This document shows positions 17,273-21,754 of a stretch of 21,754 nucleotides of DNA, piece after piece. Source of the DNA: a virus; the IMG/VR virus record IMGVR_UViG_3300017719_000256, positions 1 through 21,754 of that record; one strand, 5' to 3'. The stretch's first letter is position 1; every line of letters starts with the position of its first letter. The notes under the pieces are model-generated. The model had not been told where the DNA came from. It saw only the letters and a list, made by a program, of their open reading frames with translations, and did no database searches. Position numbers and translations under genes: made by a program.

Positions 17273-17832
17273 AGCTGTAAGGTTATTGAGTGGTCGTACA
17301 TTCTCCATAGTATCTCATCGTCTACCTTAAACTCATACTCCTGTGATGGCTTGTAGCATACTACATCACCCTCCTTTAGCCCCTGAGATTTTAGTCCATC
17401 ATTTAGAATAGCAATGGTACCCATTAGAGGCTCATTGCTTATAGCTTTATATATATAGCTTTCTTTTGCAGGGATGGGTTTTATAAAACAGTAGCGGTCG
17501 TATCCGTGCCACTCACCATTTTTTTTATATGCAAAGAATTGGTCGGGGTCTAAAAAGAATATGTTCTCTTTAAAAAAACTTTTCCCGCTCTGTCTCCTGC
17601 CCTTCATATCATTGTAGAACTTAAAGACATTGTGGTGAACCAATAATACATCACCCTTTTCAATTGGACCGTTATAGTTTAGTGGTGTTTCTATTACTAC
17701 AGCCTCTCTATTAGAGGCTGACACATCCTCTTCTGATGTGCTAACTATAAACTCTATTCCTGCTATTGTCTTGGTGTTGTTATATCTTTTCTTATTTACG
17801 GGTTCTACTATAAACTGATATATTGATTTCAT
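17269..17832 (-). CDS. Candidate phage co-chaperonin with two GroES-like folds in tandem (187 aa)
   Basis: The N-terminal half (about residues 5-104) follows the GroES layout: a first strand FIVEPVNKK, a loop TKTIAGIEFIVSTS at the mobile-loop position, strand REAVVIETP, then IEKGDVLLVHHNVF like the GroES VKVGDxVxF element, ending in FFLDPDQFFAY. The second half (113-187) repeats it: RYCFIKPIPAK, a strand with MGTIAILNDG, GLKEGDVVCYKP, and EYEFKVDDEILWRMYDHSIT matching the GroES pattern of a Glu/Asp-rich strand followed by a final strand. GroES itself is about 97 residues, so 187 fits two copies. T4 gp31 shows that phages use such partners with host GroEL to fold capsid protein. The assignment is by pattern only. 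It overlaps the preceding gene by one base (TAATG). Confidence 0.55.
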   Translation of the reverse strand: MKSIYQFIVEPVNKKRYNNTKTIAGIEFIVSTSEEDVSASNREAVVIETPLNYNGPIEKGDVLLVHHNVFKFYNDMKGRRQSGKSFFKENIFFLDPDQFFAYKKNGEWHGYDRYCFIKPIPAKESYIYKAISNEPLMGTIAILNDGLKSQGLKEGDVVCYKPSQEYEFKVDDEILWRMYDHSITLQL

Positions 17833-18059
17833 TAAAAATTTATATTAAATTCAATTGACACAGGCACTGTAGATGTAAACTCCTTCCACAGTATAACCTC
17901 TTGACTTGTGCTCTCTATCCATATCTTTATAGAGTCGCTCTCATCGTAATATTTTATTAGATGAATAGTGTGACTACCGTTTAGTATCTCCTGACCTACT
18001 ATGTAGTGCATAGCTCCTGACTTGTAATCAGGTCCCACACTTATCTTACGAATATCCAT
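17832..18059 (-). CDS. Hypothetical phage protein (75 aa)
   Basis: Not recognised. The sequence opens MDIRKISVGPDYKSGAMHYI, then VGQEILNGSHTIHLIKYYDE, and appears to be a small all-beta protein with alternating polar and hydrophobic strands ending in SIEFNINF. No membrane segment or motif was found. It starts 4 nt after the tail-fibre-like 85-residue gene and its stop overlaps the GroES-like gene start as TAATG, so the two are likely translated together. Confidence 0.65.
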   Translation of the reverse strand: MDIRKISVGPDYKSGAMHYIVGQEILNGSHTIHLIKYYDESDSIKIWIESTSQEVILWKEFTSTVPVSIEFNINF

Positions 18060-18063
18060 AATG

Positions 18064-18321
18064 TTAGAATGTAGAGATTGCTACTCTTTTCCATACATCA
18101 GTATCTGTACAGATATATAAATGCGTTGCATCTACTGCTATCTGACCCTTTGTACCTGTAGATGTAGCTGAAGCAGGAACCGCATTACCATTAAATAACC
18201 CTAATGTATCACCTAAAGTAAAGTTTTTAGTTGCATTTGTAGGTGTTGCATTTGCATCACTACCTATTAACTTATCATCTAATGCAGGTGTTGTAGTTGC
18301 GTACGTGCTTATCTTTGACAT
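18064..18321 (-). CDS. Small tail-fibre/virion-like protein (85 aa)
   Basis: The N-terminal segment SKISTYATTTPALDDKLIGS, followed by a Thr/Asn-rich stretch and TKNFTLGDTLGLF, matches a pattern I recall from the N-termini of phage tail-fibre and structural proteins. There it usually begins a longer trimeric fibre (TP-x-DDKLIGSD, then TKNFTxGD). The C-terminus, GTKGQIAVDATHLYICTDTD followed by VWKRVAISTF, resembles the short beta element that closes many such fibres. Here the two ends are joined directly in 85 residues, as a minimal fibre or a virion accessory. It starts 3 nt after the coiled-coil gene. Confidence 0.7.
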   Translation of the reverse strand: MSKISTYATTTPALDDKLIGSDANATPTNATKNFTLGDTLGLFNGNAVPASATSTGTKGQIAVDATHLYICTDTDVWKRVAISTF

Positions 18322-18324
18322 CTC

Positions 18325-18555
18325 TTATTTTTTTTTCTGCTGAACCTCTCCTGTTTGAATATTTATAACAGAGTCTTCACCATATTTATCAATTAGTTTC
18401 TTTTCATTCTGAGCAAACTTAATCTTAATAGCTGCTATCTCAGAGATGATACTACTCTTTTGAATCTCTAAATCCCCAAGAGTAATCTTGAACTTAGTGA
18501 ACTCAGTGTTTAAATTCTGAAGCTCAGTTAATTCTTTTTCGTTTAACCTTTCCAT
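18325..18555 (-). CDS. Small coiled-coil phage protein (76 aa)
   Basis: Residues 1-55 form a continuous helix with heptad-like hydrophobics (LNEKELTELQNLNTEFTKFK; LEIQKSSIISEIAAIKIKFA). It then ends KYGEDSVINIQTGEVQQKKK, where YGEDSVINIQTGEV is a recurring C-terminal signature, as I recall, of a small phage family of unknown role. It is soluble. It lies between the holin and a fibre-like protein, with a near-consensus promoter in the 35-nt gap before it. A structural linker or regulator of lysis is possible. Neither is shown. Confidence 0.7.
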   Translation of the reverse strand: MERLNEKELTELQNLNTEFTKFKITLGDLEIQKSSIISEIAAIKIKFAQNEKKLIDKYGEDSVINIQTGEVQQKKK

Positions 18556-18577
18556 TTAATTTAATTTTATTTAGCTG

Positions 18578-18585
18578 TAAAGATA
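18578..18585 (-). promoter_or_regulatory. Near-consensus promoter element TATCTTTA
   Basis: TATCTTTA on the minus strand differs from TAnnTTTG only in its last base and lies 22 nt before the ATG of the coiled-coil gene, in one of the few gaps of this gene cluster. There is no terminator before it. It may add transcription of the coiled-coil, fibre-like and GroES-like genes, but the mismatch makes this tentative. Confidence 0.3.
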
Positions 18586-18590
18586 GAAAA

Positions 18591-19007
18591 TTAATTTCTA
18601 TTTTTTCTTCTACGTTTGTCTGAAGTAAAACTGTCCATCATCTTCTCACCCGTTCGACCTATAACATAGCCTCCTATACCGAGCTGTAACAGGTTCCAAA
18701 ACTCATCCTCTAACGGTGGTATGGTCAGACCGAACAACGGTCCAAGGAACTTTACGTATATAACAATGAAACCAAACGATAACATTAGTATGGGTCTCCA
18801 ACTTCTCTGTAGCCAATTCCCACTCGCCTCTGCTATTATTATATCAGCCTGCATCTTCTGAAGCTCAAGCTCCTTGGTTGCAAATATCTGCTTCAATGCT
18901 ATCTCAGCCTGCATCCTTTCTTCCTTAGACGTTATCAGACCATCAAGCCCCCCAAGGACATCCTTGACAAGGCTACCGCTAAACCATTCCATTACCTTTC
19001 CCATCAT
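18591..19007 (-). CDS. Holin, 3TM gene-transfer-release type (138 aa)
   Basis: This inner-membrane protein times lysis by forming holes that release the endolysin. An N-terminal amphipathic region (MEWFSGSLVKDVLGGLDGLI) and a charged helix (KEERMQAEIALKQIFATKEL) precede the motif ASGNWLQRSWRPILMLSFGF (61-80), which is typical of the family Holin_3TM (PF11351). Two clear hydrophobic segments are visible, about 72-94 and 103-118 (FWNLLQLGIGGYVIGR), then a very basic tail KRRRKNRN. The ATG overlaps the amidase stop by 4 nt, giving a coupled lysis pair. Length and layout are normal for the family. Confidence 0.88.
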   Translation of the reverse strand: MMGKVMEWFSGSLVKDVLGGLDGLITSKEERMQAEIALKQIFATKELELQKMQADIIIAEASGNWLQRSWRPILMLSFGFIVIYVKFLGPLFGLTIPPLEDEFWNLLQLGIGGYVIGRTGEKMMDSFTSDKRRRKNRN

Positions 19008-19423
19008 ATCGTATTATATTCTTTTGTTGCATCAAAACTTGGACACGCCTTGGCTGCAAAGTCTCGGTGTCCGTGTATAGTAGCGTCAGGCTGTAGTAAC
19101 TTTAAAAACCTTAACAGGCTTAGTAAAGACTCCTTCTGCTTTTCTGTGCGAGTATCCTTCGGTGTCCTGCCATCCTGTTCAACCCCACCTACGTAGCATA
19201 CGCCCCAAGACTTAGAGTTCAGTCCCTTGGTGTGTGCACCTGAGTCGTTTATGTTTCTTCCTACTTGAATCGTTCCATCTATCAGTATAACAAAGTGATA
19301 GCCGCATCCCTTCCATCCTCGTGCCTTGTGCCACCTGTCGATGACGTGTACGTCTATACAGTCGTCTCCCTCTCGTGTAGCGGAGCAGTGTACTATTATC
19401 TTTTCTACATCATCAGTTGTCAT
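19004..19423 (-). CDS. Endolysin: N-acetylmuramoyl-L-alanine amidase, Amidase_2 type (139 aa)
   Basis: The enzyme cleaves the bond between N-acetylmuramic acid and L-alanine in peptidoglycan. The domain fills the protein, as in T7 lysozyme. Zinc ligands are visible as H12 (VHCSATREG), H119 and C127 (HGHRDFAAKACPSFD, with the eight-residue spacing seen in T7 lysozyme). Y42 in GYHFVI and K125 match the catalytic Tyr and Lys. GRNINDSGAHTKGLNSKSWG is also typical. There is no signal peptide, so it depends on the holin for export, and the holin gene overlaps its stop by 4 nt. The start is 13 nt after the 50-residue membrane gene. Confidence 0.95.
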   Translation of the reverse strand: MTTDDVEKIIVHCSATREGDDCIDVHVIDRWHKARGWKGCGYHFVILIDGTIQVGRNINDSGAHTKGLNSKSWGVCYVGGVEQDGRTPKDTRTEKQKESLLSLLRFLKLLQPDATIHGHRDFAAKACPSFDATKEYNTI

Positions 19424-19436
19424 AAACCTTAATGTA

Positions 19437-19589
19437 CTACTTTTTTTCGTTTAAGTAAATCTTTTGTACCGTGTATATTATAGTTGCAGTTAACAAAACT
19501 ACCTTTAGCAACATCTCAACCTCAGTAAATGAGACTGCAAGCACACCTGAGTTTAGCATATATATCTTTAAATCTTGAATAGTTATCAT
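19437..19589 (-). CDS. 50-residue membrane protein upstream of the endolysin
   Basis: Translation from the ATG at 19589 gives MITIQDLKIYMLNSGVLAVS, then FTEVEMLLKVVLLTATIIYT and VQKIYLNEKK, ending at TAG. A hydrophobic segment at about residues 25-40 is followed by a basic tail, so a single membrane span with a cytoplasmic C-terminus is likely. A second in-frame ATG at codon 11 could give a shorter form. The gene fills most of the 188-nt gap, 22 nt after one gene and 13 nt before the amidase, and completes a three-gene lysis cassette with the endolysin and holin. It could be an antiholin, second holin or spanin-like factor. No lipobox is present. I recall similar small ORFs beside marine-phage amidases. 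Confidence 0.65.
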   Translation of the reverse strand: MITIQDLKIYMLNSGVLAVSFTEVEMLLKVVLLTATIIYTVQKIYLNEKK

Positions 19590-19611
19590 TGTTTATAAAT
19601 TTATTAATACA

Positions 19612-19863
19612 TTATTCTTCTAAATCATTTGATATATATCCCTGCTCTTCTGCTTCCTGTGGAGTAATCCAACTGACATCAATCAATACTGAACGAGTAG
19701 GTATAGAATCGTCAACAGCCAATACCCAATCTGTTCCATTAGTGTACCAAGGATAACTATATTTCGTTCCTCGTTCTTCAGGTGGTTGCCAAGCATACAA
19801 ATCGTATATATCGCAAGATGCCATCTTTACTTCGCTTTCTGTTATGTACTTGTAGTATTTCAT
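19612..19863 (-). CDS. Hypothetical phage protein (83 aa)
   Basis: Not recognised. The protein is acidic and aromatic-rich (YDLYAWQPPEERGTKYSYPW; YTNGTDWVLAVDD) and ends WITPQEAEEQGYISNDLEE. It is compact, with no membrane span or signal peptide. It starts one base after the lectin-like gene (TAA-T-ATG), so the two are probably translated together. It may be a partner, chaperone or small assembly factor of that fibre-like protein, which is inference from coupling alone. Met14 is an alternative start, but the junction favours the first ATG. Confidence 0.65.
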   Translation of the reverse strand: MKYYKYITESEVKMASCDIYDLYAWQPPEERGTKYSYPWYTNGTDWVLAVDDSIPTRSVLIDVSWITPQEAEEQGYISNDLEE

Positions 19864-19864
19864 A

Positions 19865-20716
19865 TTAATATATTAAGTAGTATCCGTTTATTGCTGTTTC
19901 TATATTTGACTCATCACTTGACTTATCACCCTCGTAAACTATAAATTCTTGCATACTCCAATTGTTAAAAGAAGATACACCATATCCTAATACAAAGGAG
20001 TTAATCGAATTATCTAAACTGCCGTCAATGGTCATTAAGGTTTGTGGTAAATTTGTTGTGTACACCTCTGTTCTATCTATTGGAGTATAAGCCGCACCAT
20101 TCCTCCTGTAAGTGTTTGGCAAGTAATTAGGGTCATTCCTTGTATTTGTTGATGTGCTACCACTTTGTGCTATTAATTGGAGTCTTGTGTCTTCACGATA
20201 TAGAATAGACCTAAGTGTTTCTGCCTTAGTTACTGAGAAGAAAAAGTATTGTCCTGTTGACGGCAAGTATGTAGCTTTTGGTGTAATCAACTCAAGATAT
20301 GAAGCTACTCCTGACACCGCACGTCCCGTAACTATAGGCTTTCCATTCTCCTTTAATACAGCACCACTTAATACAATTTGAGCTTGATTGGTTTTAACAC
20401 CCTGCTCCACATCTCCACCATTGCCACTTTGGTCATACCACTTAATAACAAATCCGTCACCTGCTCCGCAATGCGTAAGCAATGCAGACTCGTCAAGGTT
20501 GCCACTTGAATCAAATCCAATGTCTAACTCAAAACTTAAGCTATTACGAACACGCATACAAGCACCTGTGTACGCTGTTCTTAGCTTACGTACTGAATAC
20601 GCAAGTTTGTTATTTGTGCCGTACTCATCTAACAGTAAAGACGCACCGGACGAACCCAAACCTGCTCGTGTTTGAAATACATTACCTGATATTGCTATTC
20701 CTATCGCTGTAGACAT
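19865..20716 (-). CDS. Lectin-like / arabinofuranosidase-B-like virion protein, candidate receptor-binding protein (283 aa)
   Basis: The protein begins MSTAIGIAISGNVFQTRAGL. It then has AYSVRKLRTAYTGACMRVRN (39-58), LDIGFDSSGNLDESALLTHC (64-83) and a segment with GFVIKWYDQSGNG (88-100). This run is the signature of the concanavalin-like fold found in GH54 arabinofuranosidase B catalytic domains and in many phage fibre proteins. Residues 100-283 continue as a LamG-like beta sandwich (FFFSVTKAET; SFVLGYGVSSFNNWSMQEFI). It may bind or trim a surface glycan of the host. The catalytic residues of GH54 were not confirmed, so binding is the safer call. An ATG at 20761 would add 15 residues but overlap the upstream gene by 44 nt. 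The ATG at 20716 follows the upstream stop by one base and gives the better N-terminus. Confidence 0.75.
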   Translation of the reverse strand: MSTAIGIAISGNVFQTRAGLGSSGASLLLDEYGTNNKLAYSVRKLRTAYTGACMRVRNSLSFELDIGFDSSGNLDESALLTHCGAGDGFVIKWYDQSGNGGDVEQGVKTNQAQIVLSGAVLKENGKPIVTGRAVSGVASYLELITPKATYLPSTGQYFFFSVTKAETLRSILYREDTRLQLIAQSGSTSTNTRNDPNYLPNTYRRNGAAYTPIDRTEVYTTNLPQTLMTIDGSLDNSINSFVLGYGVSSFNNWSMQEFIVYEGDKSSDESNIETAINGYYLIY

Positions 20717-20717
20717 A

Positions 20718-21221
20718 TTACCATAGTCCGTAGATACCCGTTGCGGTTGTACCTGCTTCATTAATAACTGACATCAAAATTGGAAGTAATGAACCGTCAG
20801 GAATATTATCTAAAACAATGTCATCCCCTCCTGCTGTTTTACCTGATATACTTCCACCTGTCCCTACCCATAAGGCAGCACCACTCCCTTGTACAACGGA
20901 ACCAACTATGTAAATTTCTCCAACTGCAGTAAATATATCATCAGATAATGTTAAAGTTTTTGATTCAGGTGGATTAGGTGTATTATCAATTGGTACACCG
21001 ATAACCCTTGCACCTGAGCCTGTGCTAAGATTGTATACAGTATCTCCTGCCTTTATAATAGAATTAAAGTTTACAGTAAGTCCATTATCTACAAGTGAAT
21101 CTGCTAATACTGCTGTAGTCACACCAAATGCTAATCGAGACCCCGGTCCTCCCGGTAGTAATAAATCATCTGTAGGTATAATCTGTATTGCCCTTGTGGG
21201 TTGTAATCTTTGATATGCCAT
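20718..21221 (-). CDS. Beta-rich phage virion protein (167 aa)
   Basis: The opening MAYQRLQPTRAIQIIPTDDL followed by LLPGGPGSRL is a start I recall in small structural proteins of marine phages. Residues about 41-107 form a beta module (DSLVDNGLTVNF, AGDTVYNLSTGSGARVIGV, LTLSDDIF, GEIYIVGSVV) closely patterned on residues 125-190 of the connector candidate at 7140-8102. The C-terminal part, VGTGGSISGKTAGGDDIVLD then NIPDGSLLPILMSVINEAGT, ends in GIYGLW and looks like a capsid- or fibre-binding domain. The start is 2 nt after the 55-residue gene. Virion location is inferred from composition and from the lectin-like protein encoded one base downstream. Confidence 0.72.
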   Translation of the reverse strand: MAYQRLQPTRAIQIIPTDDLLLPGGPGSRLAFGVTTAVLADSLVDNGLTVNFNSIIKAGDTVYNLSTGSGARVIGVPIDNTPNPPESKTLTLSDDIFTAVGEIYIVGSVVQGSGAALWVGTGGSISGKTAGGDDIVLDNIPDGSLLPILMSVINEAGTTATGIYGLW

Positions 21222-21223
21222 AA

Positions 21224-21391
21224 CTAATTTTTATAGGGGATTATTCTGTTTAATGTATCACGTCTCTTACCACAGCCACAGTCCTTCCCCATCTTTTTAC
21301 TGACCGTGTCTACTACAGATTTGATACCTGTTAATTTTGTTACCTTGGCAACGGTGTCACCAAATCCTCTTGATTTATCTTTTAGCTTCAT
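21224..21391 (-). CDS. 55-residue basic protein with a Cys-Gly-Cys motif
   Basis: Translation gives MKLKDKSRGFGDTVAKVTKL, TGIKSVVDTVSKKMGKDCGC, then GKRRDTLNRIIPYKN. A basic helical front half (GFGDTVAKVTKLTGIKSVVD) is followed by DCGCGKRRDTLNRIIPY. I recall this D-C-G-C-x-K-R-R-x-x-L-N pattern from small proteins in many marine Bacteroidota phages, though without a known role. Two cysteines (C38, C40) are too few for a classic zinc finger unless it dimerises. The ATG overlaps the upstream stop as ATGA and the TAG lies 2 nt before the next ATG, so it is clearly coupled on both sides. A DNA-binding or virion role is possible but not shown. Confidence 0.75.
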   Translation of the reverse strand: MKLKDKSRGFGDTVAKVTKLTGIKSVVDTVSKKMGKDCGCGKRRDTLNRIIPYKN

Positions 21392-21540
21392 TTGCTCTTC
21401 TTACAGATACATAAAAATTTATCAGGGCACTCTCCGTACATCTTGAACATAAGCTTAGACATCATAGTGTTCCACTTACATTTCATCTTCACCTTTAGGC
21501 TCTGCATCCACAGACCTAAACTTACTAATAGTTTCCCCAT
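21388..21540 (-). CDS. 50-residue basic, cysteine-containing protein
   Basis: Translation gives MGKLLVSLGLWMQSLKVKMK, CKWNTMMSKLMFKMYGECPD, then KFLCICKKSK. It is rich in Lys and Met, with four cysteines (C21, C38, C44, C46) that could bind a metal or form disulfides. The first 14 residues are hydrophobic enough for a peripheral membrane helix but not a clear span. It begins 6 nt after the 65-residue gene, and its TGA overlaps the next ATG (ATGA), which supports real translation. I do not recognise the family. Confidence 0.6.
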   Translation of the reverse strand: MGKLLVSLGLWMQSLKVKMKCKWNTMMSKLMFKMYGECPDKFLCICKKSK

Positions 21541-21546
21541 TAATAT

Positions 21547-21744
21547 TTATTTTTTAAAGATACGAGAATTAGAACCTAAATGAGATTCGTACTTCATTGA
21601 GTGGTCTCCACCGTAAGCGTGACCATCCATCTTCTTAGACATAGCCTTAGACTCATCTCTTCGAGACTTCATAGACTGAGACTTCTTTCCGTTTCTTGCA
21701 CCCATTGACTCATCAAGTCTTGAGTTGTAACCTTGCTTTTTCAT
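21547..21744 (-). CDS. Small highly basic phage protein (65 aa)
   Basis: Almost entirely Lys/Arg/Ser/Gly/Met with interspersed Asp/Glu: MKKQGYNSRLDESMGARNGK, then KSQSMKSRRDESKAMSKKMD. The element RLDES/RRDES occurs twice (residues 9-13 and 28-32), each followed by a basic run, so it is a short internal repeat. I recall similar MKKQGYNxRLDES proteins in many uncultured marine phages, with no assigned role. Likely disordered. Its charge would suit binding to DNA or to an acidic partner such as the scaffold protein, which is a guess. It is the rightmost gene in the window, so its own promoter lies outside. Confidence 0.7.
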   Translation of the reverse strand: MKKQGYNSRLDESMGARNGKKSQSMKSRRDESKAMSKKMDGHAYGGDHSMKYESHLGSNSRIFKK

Positions 21745-21754
21745 AACTATTTAT

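Noticed and set aside
20717-20761. Upstream start ATG at 20761 for the lectin-like gene
   Set aside because: It would overlap the 167-residue gene by 44 nt. The ATG at 20716 gives the same TAA-T-ATG junction as two other gene pairs here (at 6208 and 19863) and a sensible N-terminus.
21555-21562. TATCTTTA promoter-like string on the minus strand before the 50-residue gene
   Set aside because: It falls within codons near the end of the 65-residue gene (RIFKK) and lacks the final G of TAnnTTTG, so coding constraint explains it.
1-21754. tRNA genes, CRISPR arrays, insertion sequences, integrase or attachment sites
   Set aside because: No cloverleaf-like sequence, regular repeat array, transposase or recombinase motif, or direct repeats of attachment-site type were seen. 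All gaps are short and accounted for.

Overview
The window is a run of tightly packed genes, all on the minus strand, from a tailed dsDNA phage. It reads from right to left. It holds the packaging, capsid, connector and tail genes plus a lysis cassette. The portal, capsid, ring-like and very large tail-assembly proteins resemble those of crAss-like podoviruses (Crassvirales), in sequence as I recall the families and in gene order. The host is probably a member of the Bacteroidota, perhaps a marine flavobacterium. The base composition is AT-rich, start codons lack obvious Shine-Dalgarno sites and instead follow A/T-rich leaders, and three intergenic gaps carry the Bacteroidota -7 promoter element TAnnTTTG. 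All names rest on sequence patterns and gene order, since no database search was possible.

Right part (21744 to 17177, read leftwards): three very small basic or cysteine-containing proteins, a beta-rich virion protein, and a lectin-like or arabinofuranosidase-like candidate receptor-binding protein. A short hypothetical gene follows, then a lysis group made of a 50-residue membrane protein, an Amidase_2 endolysin and a 3TM-type holin. After these come a coiled-coil protein, a small tail-fibre-like protein, a hypothetical protein, a protein that looks like two GroES folds in tandem, and a 31-residue membrane peptide.

Centre (17176 to 9605): a helical candidate small terminase, the large terminase, portal, acidic scaffold-like protein and major capsid protein. 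This is the classic head-assembly order. A TAACTTTG promoter precedes the scaffold gene and a terminator follows the capsid gene.

Left part (9530 to 1): a conserved protein of unknown role, and a 171-residue protein bracketed on both sides by terminator-promoter couplets. Two connector (ring) candidates, a 1533-residue stabilization/muzzle-like tail protein, a 309-residue beta-rich structural protein and a structural gene cut by the window edge follow.

Four genes of 31, 50, 50 and 55 residues are added here from direct reading. Each is supported by precise stop-start coupling with its neighbours. Nothing points to a wholly new system. The most unusual items are the tandem GroES-like protein, the fused terminator-promoter units, the tiny membrane genes, and a beta module shared by two virion proteins.
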